From positions 1-34,210 of the forward strand of contig JAUSAB010000014.1 of the NCBI GenBank assembly GCA_030653035.1: a stretch of DNA of 34,210 nucleotides, written 5' to 3'. The notes beneath the pieces are model-generated. The model did not search any database and was not told the DNA's origin. It was given only the letters and a program-made list of their open reading frames with translations. The translations under genes were made by a program, and so were the position numbers. Shown piece by piece: positions 16,300 to 24,509 of the stretch. The DNA comes from Desulfocapsaceae bacterium. Its GTDB lineage: Bacteria; Desulfobacterota; Desulfobulbia; Desulfobulbales; Desulfocapsaceae. Position 1 is the first letter of the stretch. Each line of letters opens with the position of its first letter.

Positions 16300-17496
16300 A
16301 TGAAAGATCATGAAGTCAAACAAGGGCTTTTTTTTCTCTGGATAATAATGTCCTTCACCCTATTGCTACCGCAGCATTTGTATGCGGCCGATGAGGAGGC
16401 ATGTCTCGTCTGTCACAGGTACCCTGGTCTGGGGAGGATAGATCAGGCTGGGAGTCTGCGCCTTTTTTACGTGAACGATGGCACCCACAAAAATTCTGTA
16501 CATGGAAAAGTACTTTGTAGGCATTGTCATCTCAATCTTGATGTGATCCCCCATACCGATGCCAAGAAAGTCGACTGTGCGACCAAATGTCATCTCAAAG
16601 AACCTTCTACCGACCGGGAGTTCTCCCACGGTTCACACTACACTGAGATCAACGACAGTGTTCACGGTAAACTCACCAAAACTGGTGAACCAAAAAAGTT
16701 TAGCGAGGACATGCCCGGCTGCACTTCTTGCCATATTAATGCAGTTTACCGGCCCGTCACCAGCATTACAGAGCAAGAAGCTGGTGTCTCGGCCGATGCC
16801 CTGAGACGATGTCTCGGCTGCCATGAAGACAAAAATTGGACCAATCGTTTTTACCGGCACTTCAGTCACCGGCTGCATCGTTCAAAGACCCCCAAAGAAA
16901 CAGTCCTGCTTTGCCTTCAATGCCATGAAAATAAAAAGATGATGTCCCGGCATGGCCTTACCGCCACCGCCAACTATAAGGACACATACCACTGGAAAGG
17001 CGTGCTTTTCAGTGACCCCAACGCACCCGACTGCATCAGTTGTCATGCTCCGGTGGGGTATCCCGTGCATTCCATGAAAAGCATGGTGGAGTCCTCTTCT
17101 GCGGTTCATAAAAATAACCTGCGCCAGACCTGCGCCAACACCTCCGGCGTTCAACAATGCCATCCAAATGCAACGGCAAAGTTTGCGGAAGGAGAAATTC
17201 ATCAGGCCGGCTTGGGACTTGAAGACACAGTAGCGGCATTTATCAAGAATGAGGCTGCATTAAGCGACATCGACGACTTAAGAAAGGAACGTCGGTTCCG
17301 CAACCTTTTTGAAAATGTTGATGTTGACCCTGACACTTTTGACGAAGACGAAGCTTTCCATAGAAAAATATACGGCCTCGTGCGATATGTTTACACCTTA
17401 TTAATCACTGTAGTTATTGGAGGAATGCTCCTTCATCAGATTCTGGATTTTTATCGAACCGTTAAAAATCTGAAAAAACATGGGGAGGAAAACTGA
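16300..17496 (+). CDS. Membrane-anchored multiheme (octaheme) cytochrome c
   Basis: 398 residues from the ATG at 16300, preceded by GGAGGGAGG. An in-frame GTG 21 nt upstream is rejected. Signal segment about 9-29, cleaved near 'LYAA'. Heme c motifs: CxxCH at 35, 73, 141, 171, 205 and 245, a CX3CH at 93-98, and a possible CX8CH at 278-288. One C-terminal transmembrane helix (about 360-382) anchors the heme domain to the periplasmic face. Many spare His residues could serve as distal ligands. The stop overlaps the ATG of the b-type cytochrome gene (TGATG), implying a stoichiometric partnership. It probably takes electrons from that quinol-oxidising subunit. No exact family name was recognised. 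Confidence 0.88.
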   Translation: MKDHEVKQGLFFLWIIMSFTLLLPQHLYAADEEACLVCHRYPGLGRIDQAGSLRLFYVNDGTHKNSVHGKVLCRHCHLNLDVIPHTDAKKVDCATKCHLKEPSTDREFSHGSHYTEINDSVHGKLTKTGEPKKFSEDMPGCTSCHINAVYRPVTSITEQEAGVSADALRRCLGCHEDKNWTNRFYRHFSHRLHRSKTPKETVLLCLQCHENKKMMSRHGLTATANYKDTYHWKGVLFSDPNAPDCISCHAPVGYPVHSMKSMVESSSAVHKNNLRQTCANTSGVQQCHPNATAKFAEGEIHQAGLGLEDTVAAFIKNEAALSDIDDLRKERRFRNLFENVDVDPDTFDEDEAFHRKIYGLVRYVYTLLITVVIGGMLLHQILDFYRTVKNLKKHGEEN

Positions 17497-19076
17497 TGAA
17501 TTCAGAAAATAATACATCACACAACAATGACGCTAACGCGTCGACGAGCAAGACACGACCCAGAGAAATTGTGCGCCTTAATGGCCATGAAAGGCTTCAG
17601 CACCTCCTTACCTTTTTGACATTTTTTCTTTTGGTGGCCTCAGGATACGCCCTGCGTATACCGGAAGAATGGATACTGAAGTTGGGAGACGCAGGAAAAA
17701 CTCTTTTCTTCTACCGGGGACTCGTGCACCGCATTGCTGGTGTGGCTATGATCCTTGCTGGTTTCTATCACGTCGTTTACCTGATCGCCCACCGGGAGGG
17801 AAGATCATTCTTTATGGACATGATACCCAATCTGAAGGATGCAAAGGACATTTTTCAAAATCTTGCCTATTATATAGGAAAACGGCCCAATCCACCCGAA
17901 TTCGACCGCTTCGACTACCGGGAAAAGGCTGAATATCTGGCACTTGTGGCAGGTACGATTATCATCTGCGTAACCGGTGTCCTCCTGTGGACAGAGGCGC
18001 ACTGGAGTAAATTCGCCCTTGATCTTTCCCTGCTCATTCACGGCATGGAAGCCATCCTCGCCACACTTGCCATCATTGTCTGGCATTTTTATTCCGTTCA
18101 TTATAAACCCGGAAAATTTCCAATGAGCTGGGTGTGGATAACAGGAAAAATGCCGTTGCACGAGTTGGAAGAGGAACACCCGCTGGAGTTCAAGAGGATG
18201 GTCGAACAAGGCCTTATCAACCCCGATGACGCGCATCATGCAAGCCGCACCAAAAAAGGTTGTATGCAGGTCATCTTTGAGGGAGTTGTATTCTTGTCTT
18301 TTATTTTCTTTCTTGGCGTTTCCGTGCTGCTGATCAAGCTGCTTTACTTTCCACCCGAGACTCGACGCGTGGATCAGGTGGCGGATAAAGGGACACTGAA
18401 AACCTTTTTCAAGACATCCGAAGCCAAGGAAAGGGTAAGCTATTTCCATACCCCTGACGCAAGTGTTAAGCCAGTCACCCTCAATCCTGTAGTCTGTGTG
18501 CAATGCCATGGTACTTTCCCCCATAGCAAATCACCTGATGTCCGTTCCTTCCTGAATATGCACAATTACTTCATGGCCTGTGAAACCTGTCACGTTCACC
18601 AACGTGACATCGAGACAAAACTGGATTATGTCTGGTTCGACAATAAAACAGAGAGGAAAATAGACGCTCTTGTTGGTGACAGTGGTGTTTACGGCGCCAA
18701 AATGGTTCCTGTTCTTACGTCGAGCACAGGCGAACCACGGCGTCTTGATAATTCGACCAACGAAGATTTTGTCAAGGAATACATAGCAACCAAGAGCAAG
18801 CTCACGCTAGAGGAACAGGCAAAGGCCAAGGTGGTTCTTCATAAAGATATCTCAAAGAAACCGGTTCAATGTACGGAGTGCCACGGCAAAAAACCATATA
18901 TTGATTTTACCACTGTTTTATATACTCCACAGCAGGCACAAAGCCTCTATCGTACCGAGGTAGCAGATATGATCGACAAGTACATGAAGTTCTACCTGCC
19001 GACCATGTTTGACATAGATCTCATGAAGAAGCAGAAAACAGAAGGCTTGGAGAAAGAAAATCGGCCAACCAAGTAA
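17496..19076 (+). CDS. Cytochrome b561-type quinol oxidoreductase subunit fused to triheme c domain
   Basis: 526 residues. The N-terminal half is a b561/FdnI-like membrane domain with helices near 37-54, 75-97, 148-168 and 180-201. Paired His candidates for two b hemes include H31/H36, H78/H92 and H182/H197. A fifth helix (about 259-284) leads to a C-terminal periplasmic part with three heme c motifs: CVQCH (334), CETCH (362) and CTECH (459). The fold suggests menaquinol oxidation and electron delivery to attached c hemes. This is similar in concept to the Cbc-type b/c proteins of Geobacter. It overlaps the octaheme gene by one base, and the NHL gene starts 2 nt after its stop. GGAGG ribosome-binding site at 17483-17487. 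Confidence 0.9.
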   Translation: MNSENNTSHNNDANASTSKTRPREIVRLNGHERLQHLLTFLTFFLLVASGYALRIPEEWILKLGDAGKTLFFYRGLVHRIAGVAMILAGFYHVVYLIAHREGRSFFMDMIPNLKDAKDIFQNLAYYIGKRPNPPEFDRFDYREKAEYLALVAGTIIICVTGVLLWTEAHWSKFALDLSLLIHGMEAILATLAIIVWHFYSVHYKPGKFPMSWVWITGKMPLHELEEEHPLEFKRMVEQGLINPDDAHHASRTKKGCMQVIFEGVVFLSFIFFLGVSVLLIKLLYFPPETRRVDQVADKGTLKTFFKTSEAKERVSYFHTPDASVKPVTLNPVVCVQCHGTFPHSKSPDVRSFLNMHNYFMACETCHVHQRDIETKLDYVWFDNKTERKIDALVGDSGVYGAKMVPVLTSSTGEPRRLDNSTNEDFVKEYIATKSKLTLEEQAKAKVVLHKDISKKPVQCTECHGKKPYIDFTTVLYTPQQAQSLYRTEVADMIDKYMKFYLPTMFDIDLMKKQKTEGLEKENRPTK

Positions 19077-19077
19077 A

Positions 19078-20007
19078 ATGATTTTCTACCGCTGGTTGAC
19101 TCTTTCGTTTTCCCTGCTTCTGCTATTCTCTCCCGGTGCTGTTTCTGCAAAAAACAGCACCGGCGAGATAATAGCCTATAAACAGGTTCTTGAGATATCA
19201 ACCCACCTCCAGCTGCCAAGCGATGTCGCCGTGGATGGCAAAGGGCACATTTACGTCCTCGACGGTACCGTAAATCTTGTACGTGTATACGACAAGAAGG
19301 GAATACCTCTTTTCACCCTTGGCGGTGATAAGATGCTGAACCAGCCTCTTGGTATCGATGTTTCACCCGCTGGTGATGTACTGGTTGCCGATTCCGGCAA
19401 CCATCGGCTTGCTTATTTTGCCTTGGGACAAACAACGCCTCAGTATTTGGATTTACCATCTCCTCCAGATGGTAAACCTGCAGATCCCACGGATGTATGT
19501 TTTGGGGTAGACAACCGCACCTTTCTCGCAGTTGATAATGACAACCACAGGATACTTGCTTTGGATCACAGCGGAGCAATTCTCTGGTCGCGAGGGGGGA
19601 TGGGGCGTAATCCTGGCGAGTTTCGTTTTCCTTTCATGATGGACCAAGATGAGGCAGGAAATATCTATGTCGTGGAGGTAATCAATACTCGGGTTCAGGT
19701 TCTTGATGCCAAAGGCAACTTCTCCCAATTTATTGGTGAATGGGGGATTGAACCAGGACAACTGTATAGACCAAAGGGCGTGGCTGTCAATGATAGCAGC
19801 GAGGTGTTTGTCTCGGACAGCTATCTCGGGGTTATTCAGATCTTTGATCGAGAGGGACGACTCACAGGTATTGTGGGAGATGAAAATGGCAAACTCAGAA
19901 AATTCATTACCCCTGTCGGCATGACTTCATCGGACAGTAGGCTGTTTGTTGTTGAAATGTTTAAAAATCGAATCACCGTATTGCAAAGGCAGAAGTCGGA
20001 AAATTAA
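19078..20007 (+). CDS. Exported NHL-repeat beta-propeller protein
   Basis: 309 residues with a signal peptide (about 1-24, cleaved near 'AVSA'). The rest is a series of NHL repeats of about 45 residues. Recurring segments are 'PSDVAVDGKGHIYVLDG', 'PLGIDVSPAGDVLVADSGNHR', 'PTDVCFGVDNRTFLAVDNDNHR', 'YRPKGVAVNDSSEVFVSDS' and others, giving a six-bladed or similar propeller. There are no heme motifs. NHL propellers are protein-interaction scaffolds, and in multiheme cytochrome operons they recur as partners of unproven role. It starts 2 nt after the b/c cytochrome stop, and the 22-heme gene begins 5 nt after its own stop. Co-translation and co-assembly are therefore likely. Confidence 0.9.
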   Translation: MIFYRWLTLSFSLLLLFSPGAVSAKNSTGEIIAYKQVLEISTHLQLPSDVAVDGKGHIYVLDGTVNLVRVYDKKGIPLFTLGGDKMLNQPLGIDVSPAGDVLVADSGNHRLAYFALGQTTPQYLDLPSPPDGKPADPTDVCFGVDNRTFLAVDNDNHRILALDHSGAILWSRGGMGRNPGEFRFPFMMDQDEAGNIYVVEVINTRVQVLDAKGNFSQFIGEWGIEPGQLYRPKGVAVNDSSEVFVSDSYLGVIQIFDREGRLTGIVGDENGKLRKFITPVGMTSSDSRLFVVEMFKNRITVLQRQKSEN

Positions 20008-20011
20008 ATCA

Positions 20012-22666
20012 ATGCATAGATTATTCCCGGCATTTCTCACAATCCTATTACTGGCTGTGCTTGCCATACCACTAACAATCCAGGCAGAAGGCAACCTCCT
20101 GGTTCAGAACTCATCACGAGAATGTGCCATCTGCCATTTCAGATGGATGGATCAATTTGTTCAGGGTCACGGCACGCTACTGGCTCCCCTTGAGATCGAG
20201 GATGTCGCAGGCGATGAAATGATGTGCCTGAGCTGCCATGATGGCTCCAATCAGGATTCCCGCTCCAAGGTATGGCTGAAGGATATGCACAAAACCGGCA
20301 TTGTCCCTTCGGACAAGGTAACCATTCCAAAACTGTTTCCACTATCACATGATGGAAAGATAGTGTGCGCCACCTGCCACTCCGCCCACTCCAACCCGAC
20401 GGATACCAGCATTGAGCGCTCTGTTTTTTTACGGATTACCAATAATAATTCCATTATGTGCGAGATGTGTCATGTCGCCCAACTGGACAAGGTTCATAAT
20501 CATCCCCTTCATGAGGGAAAAAGACCGCTTCCAGCCACAATCTACGATGCCGGCGGTGTCCGTTCCACTACCGATCCGAATCACCTGATTTGTGAAAGCT
20601 GCCATACGGCCCATGGTGCAGTTGAAAAAAATCTCATCCTGCCGGTGACCAATTCCGTTCTCTGTGCAGCTTGCCATGGTGACAAGATAGACGATACGTC
20701 CGCGCCTCCATCGCAGCAAAAAAATCATCCTCTTTTAGTCAAGTACAATCCTGATCCCGCCCATGAAAAGGATATGCGGGCCGTCCCCAAAAACACCCTC
20801 CAATGTCTTTCCTGCCACAAAGTTCATGGACATGAGGCTGGCATCAAGGGCCTGATTGCCACCAAAGACACTCTCTGCGCTTACTGCCACAGTGACAAAG
20901 CAGATCTGAGCTCAACGCCAGCATCATGGGGGAAAAACCACCCTCTGTCAGTTGCCTTTAAGCCAGTGGCTGAAAGTGCCAAACTCCTTGAGGCTGGACC
21001 AAAGGGGACTGTTCGCTGCTACACCTGCCACAAGGTGCATGGGCATGAACCCGGAACAAGAGGACTGGCAACAAAAAGAGACATATTGTGCGCTGCCTGT
21101 CATATTCAGCAATCTCTCGTCGCCAGAACAGATCATGATCTGGGCGTCACTGCTCCTGACACTAACAATGTAGCTGAACAAAATGTTCAACAGGCGGGCA
21201 TATGCAGCCCTTGTCATATTCCTCACAAAGCCACAGGACCGGCACTTTCGGCTCGTCGCATTGCAAAATATTCTGACGAACACTCGGCTATCTGTATCAG
21301 TTGCCATCAGGAAAAAGGACCGGCCTCAAAAAAGACTGTAGGACAGTACTCGCACCCAGTTGGTATTGCAGTAAAAAATCCTACCCTGCCCCTCTTTAAA
21401 AAAAATAACGCCAGCGAAATCATGGCCTGTCAGACCTGTCACAATCCTCACCAGTGGCAGCCCGGACTGCAAACAAAAGGAACAGGTGCTAATCTGGAAG
21501 GCAATGCTGGAAACAGTTTTTTACGAAAGCCCGCAGGAACTGATCCCGCGCTTTGCGCAACCTGTCATCCAGACCACTACTTAATAGAGGGTACGGATCA
21601 CGATCTTGCAGTCACTGCCCCGGAAAAGACCAATATTACCGGACAGAATGTCCAGCAATCCGGGGTCTGTGGTGCCTGTCACGTTCCACACAATGCAGCA
21701 GGTCGCTCTCTATGGGCGGGCAGCATAACGGCAACAAAGAATGCATCGCCTTCGGCCATATGCCTTGACTGTCATCATAAGGATGGGATTGCTACAAAAA
21801 AGACCACGGGACAACATTCCCATCCTGTTAATGTTGTTGCTGAGTCCGAGTTATTGCCGCTTTACACAAGGATGGACAAGAAAAAAGTGATGGAATGTTC
21901 CTCCTGCCACAACCCTCATAGATGGGTGGCCCAATCAGACAAAAAGGGGAAGGGAATCAATCTCGAGGGAAACGGTGACAGCAGTTTCCTCCGTGCCGGA
22001 ACTTTGGCAAAACCCCTGCTCTGCGAAAAGTGCCACCAGCAAAAAGCACTGGTGACCGGAACGGATCATGACATGCGGATAACTGCTCCATCTTCAGTAA
22101 ATCTGCATGGAGAGAGGGCGAGTGAAGGTTCTGTCTGTGCCCCATGTCACTCGGTGCATAATGCATCCGGAGAAATCCTGTTATGGAATTCTCCACTGGC
22201 TGATCAGGGCCTGGATTTCATGGAAATGGCCTGTAACGGTTGCCACAGTAAATCCGGAGCAGGGAAAGATAAGATTATCACCAGCGGAGTCCATCCAAAA
22301 AAACTCTATTTTGGCTACAACAAATCATATCGTGACATTCTTATTCCCATGGAAGAACCGGCGCAGGAACCAATTCCCCTCTACAGTGACCAGGGAGTTC
22401 AATCACCTAAAGGCGAAATATCCTGCCCGACCTGCCATGATGCTCATGTCTGGAATGCCCAAACCGGTTATGTTAAACACGAAGGAAATCAAGAGGGAAC
22501 GGTTGTGGATAGCTTCCTGAGAAAGAGCGCCAGAAACGATCTTTGTTACGCCTGCCATGGCAGAAACACGCTTATGTTGTACAGATACTACCATGATGCC
22601 AAGGAAAAAAAGAGAATTCTCGGCCAATCTTCGGTCAAACAACAACAAATTATGCCCGCTAAGTAA
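20012..22666 (+). CDS. 22-heme periplasmic or extracellular cytochrome c
   Basis: 884 residues from the ATG at 20012. In-frame upstream codons would overlap the NHL gene and place the signal peptide internally. Signal peptide about 1-25 ('LAIPLTIQA'). I count 22 CxxCH motifs from 'CAICH' near 38 to 'CYACH' near 846, with no other domain. Internal duplication is plain. A 71-residue, two-heme unit beginning 'KNHPL' occurs twice (about 235-375). A unit of about 155 residues with four hemes, marked by 'TDHDLxVTAPxxxN', occurs three times from residues 373, 528 and 684. No membrane helix or lipobox, so it is periplasmic or secreted. It would serve as an electron wire or store downstream of the membrane module. 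Confidence 0.92.
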   Translation: MHRLFPAFLTILLLAVLAIPLTIQAEGNLLVQNSSRECAICHFRWMDQFVQGHGTLLAPLEIEDVAGDEMMCLSCHDGSNQDSRSKVWLKDMHKTGIVPSDKVTIPKLFPLSHDGKIVCATCHSAHSNPTDTSIERSVFLRITNNNSIMCEMCHVAQLDKVHNHPLHEGKRPLPATIYDAGGVRSTTDPNHLICESCHTAHGAVEKNLILPVTNSVLCAACHGDKIDDTSAPPSQQKNHPLLVKYNPDPAHEKDMRAVPKNTLQCLSCHKVHGHEAGIKGLIATKDTLCAYCHSDKADLSSTPASWGKNHPLSVAFKPVAESAKLLEAGPKGTVRCYTCHKVHGHEPGTRGLATKRDILCAACHIQQSLVARTDHDLGVTAPDTNNVAEQNVQQAGICSPCHIPHKATGPALSARRIAKYSDEHSAICISCHQEKGPASKKTVGQYSHPVGIAVKNPTLPLFKKNNASEIMACQTCHNPHQWQPGLQTKGTGANLEGNAGNSFLRKPAGTDPALCATCHPDHYLIEGTDHDLAVTAPEKTNITGQNVQQSGVCGACHVPHNAAGRSLWAGSITATKNASPSAICLDCHHKDGIATKKTTGQHSHPVNVVAESELLPLYTRMDKKKVMECSSCHNPHRWVAQSDKKGKGINLEGNGDSSFLRAGTLAKPLLCEKCHQQKALVTGTDHDMRITAPSSVNLHGERASEGSVCAPCHSVHNASGEILLWNSPLADQGLDFMEMACNGCHSKSGAGKDKIITSGVHPKKLYFGYNKSYRDILIPMEEPAQEPIPLYSDQGVQSPKGEISCPTCHDAHVWNAQTGYVKHEGNQEGTVVDSFLRKSARNDLCYACHGRNTLMLYRYYHDAKEKKRILGQSSVKQQQIMPAK

Positions 22667-22688
22667 ATTCGTCTTAATATAAAACAAA

Positions 22689-23948
22689 ATGAGCATGATG
22701 AAACCAGTTGAATCATACCGATTTTCATTATTATCGTGTCTAGTTTCCCCCTTTATCCTTATTTTTTTACTGGCAATGGTCTCCTGTTCCGTACTTGAGC
22801 AATCACAGAACAACGTCATCAGCAAGCAGGAAAAATCACCACATATTCCTGAAGATGAAACCACCTGTTTTGTCTGCCATAAAAAGGATTCTGTAGAAAA
22901 AGGGAAGCCGGAGAAGATACTGGCCTCCGATATTGAGGTGCGTTGTACATCCTGCCATAATTCCCTGACAAGTGTGCATTACCTTGGCATCAACCCCTTT
23001 ACTGACCCTCTGGCTCTTCAACAATACACAAGCCCGGAAAAAATTCTTGCCGATGATCAAGCCAGTTGTATCGCCTGCCACTCTCCCCACGCGGCAGAAA
23101 ATAACAACAGATACCGCCTAACTAAAGAATATCTTCGGCTGGCAACCATAGCAAGAAGTATTAATCCGCACAGGCAACAGCCTATGTGTCTCTCCTGCCA
23201 CAGTACTGCCCCTGTCGCAGGGCAGCCTAACCTTGCAAAAGATGGCAATATCAATGCCCTGTGCAACCACTGCCATGCCTCTGGATTTGCAAGAAAAGAG
23301 ATTCATCCCGTGGGGATCATTCCTTCAAAGCATATACGGATACCGCCCGACATGCCCCTGCAGAATGGCTTGCTTACCTGTGAGACATGTCATCAGTCTT
23401 CATTGCAACCCGGCAATCCCTGTCAAAGTGTAGCCGACAAAAAAGAAAACAAAAGATTTCTGCGCGGAGGCAAACTCTCCAGGAGTGATTTTTGTTTTCT
23501 CTGCCATATCGAAGAGACATATAAACGCTTGAATGCTCACCTACAGTTAGATGAGCAAGGACAGATCAAAGAAAAAACTTGCCTCTTCTGCCATGCAACC
23601 CGTCCGGATATCAATATTTTAGGACTGAATCAGGTGGTTTTCCTTGTGGACGACATTAATGTGCCCTGTATGGGATGTCATTCCGGATTTGAGGTAAAAC
23701 ATCCTTCGGGAGGCAACCATTTAAGAGAACCCAAAGGAAAAATCCTGCAAGGCCTGAAAACAGCGATAGATCGAATCGGTGTGGAACTTCCCCTGTATAA
23801 CGGAAAAATTGTCTGCGCAACCTGTCATAATCCCCATCAGGACGGGGTAATTAAAATCAACGCTGCGGCAGCAGGAAGCCAAAGAAAAAACAAATTGCGG
23901 TTATTACCGGGAAGCTTACAGTGCACAGGCTGCCACTGGGACAGATAA
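22689..23948 (+). CDS. 11-heme cytochrome c, putative lipoprotein
   Basis: 419 residues. A hydrophobic segment (about 12-32) ends 'LLAMVSCSV', a possible lipobox with lipidated C33 (Met at -3 is unusual). Eleven CxxCH motifs follow: CFVCH, CTSCH, CIACH, CLSCH, CNHCH, CETCH, CFLCH, CLFCH, CMGCH, CATCH and CTGCH. The last sits four residues from the C-terminus. It is last in the operon, 22 nt after the 22-heme gene. The ribosome-binding site is poor, and ATGs at 22695 or 22698 are equally possible starts. A lipid-anchored multiheme cytochrome would suit an outer-membrane exit point. No beta-barrel porin gene accompanies it here. Confidence 0.88.
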   Translation: MSMMKPVESYRFSLLSCLVSPFILIFLLAMVSCSVLEQSQNNVISKQEKSPHIPEDETTCFVCHKKDSVEKGKPEKILASDIEVRCTSCHNSLTSVHYLGINPFTDPLALQQYTSPEKILADDQASCIACHSPHAAENNNRYRLTKEYLRLATIARSINPHRQQPMCLSCHSTAPVAGQPNLAKDGNINALCNHCHASGFARKEIHPVGIIPSKHIRIPPDMPLQNGLLTCETCHQSSLQPGNPCQSVADKKENKRFLRGGKLSRSDFCFLCHIEETYKRLNAHLQLDEQGQIKEKTCLFCHATRPDINILGLNQVVFLVDDINVPCMGCHSGFEVKHPSGGNHLREPKGKILQGLKTAIDRIGVELPLYNGKIVCATCHNPHQDGVIKINAAAAGSQRKNKLRLLPGSLQCTGCHWDR

Positions 23949-24067
23949 CTTACTCTTTAACCACACATCACTTTCCGGTGCAAAACTGTGACGCGTCGCC
24001 CTGATTTTCGATAAAACAACATTTCTTATGTAAATTCAATTTCTTTTCGTATTTGCTCTCACTGCAT

Positions 24068-24086
24068 TGCCTGACAATGTCAGGCA
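24068..24086. repeat. Short palindrome TGCCTGACA-A-TGTCAGGCA
   Basis: 9-bp perfect arms with a single central base. Too tight for a hairpin terminator without opening the centre, and no T run follows. It could be a recombinase or regulator site, or part of a mobile-element end. Confidence 0.5.
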
Positions 24087-24294
24087 TACCCCCCATTAAG
24101 TCCAAGCACTTTGGGTACTCACACCTCGCAGCCCTGACATTTATGACTGTCATCCTTGACCGATAGTTGATGATGGTGAAAAAGCGGTTTACCCACAGAC
24201 CTGTGGGGTTTAGAAACGAACGCATCAGTCACTGGATTTCTTCGGCTTACAGGCACTCTTTTGTGCCTGCTCCTGCTTGCTCTTCCACTGAGTA

Positions 24295-24456
24295 CTATAC
24301 GCCACAACCTGTCCGGGCAACATTCGAAATGGCTGCTGACTCGATGGACAGCCCGGGAATATGCATCAATTGTTGATTTTCATTTCCCTGAAGTTTGAGA
24401 AAATTCAGATGACGCAGATAGAGGTGTTTAAATCGTTTTACTTCATCAGACTCCAT
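24295..24456 (-). pseudogene. Tyrosine-recombinase-like N-terminal fragment
   Basis: 53 codons from an ATG at 24456 to a TAG. The start 'ESDEVKRFKHLYLRHLNFLK' continuing 'LQGNENQQ' resembles the SAM-like N-terminal domain of small integrases that accompany insertion sequences ('HLxxLKLQGKxxxTI'). The similarity ends after about 30 residues. The catalytic domain is absent, so this is debris. The identification rests on a short stretch. Confidence 0.35.
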
Positions 24457-24475
24457 GGTATGCTCTTTTTATAGT

Positions 24476-24509
24476 ATAAGTGTCCGTAATTGGTCAATTA
24501 CAAGAGTTA
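24476..24509 (+). repeat. 34-bp direct repeat, copy B
   Basis: ATAAGTGTCCGTAATTGG followed by TCAATTACAAGAGTTA, differing from copy A (15458-15491) at three positions. Its own inner palindrome is GTAATTG-GT-CAATTAC. It is in the same orientation as copy A and about 9.0 kb away, on the other side of the cytochrome operon. Confidence 0.7.

Noticed and set aside
17805-18524. 239-codon open frame antisense to the b561-triheme cytochrome gene
   Set aside because: The opposite strand encodes a protein with heme ligands, helices and three CxxCH motifs. The antisense product has no recognisable domain and is a reading-frame shadow.
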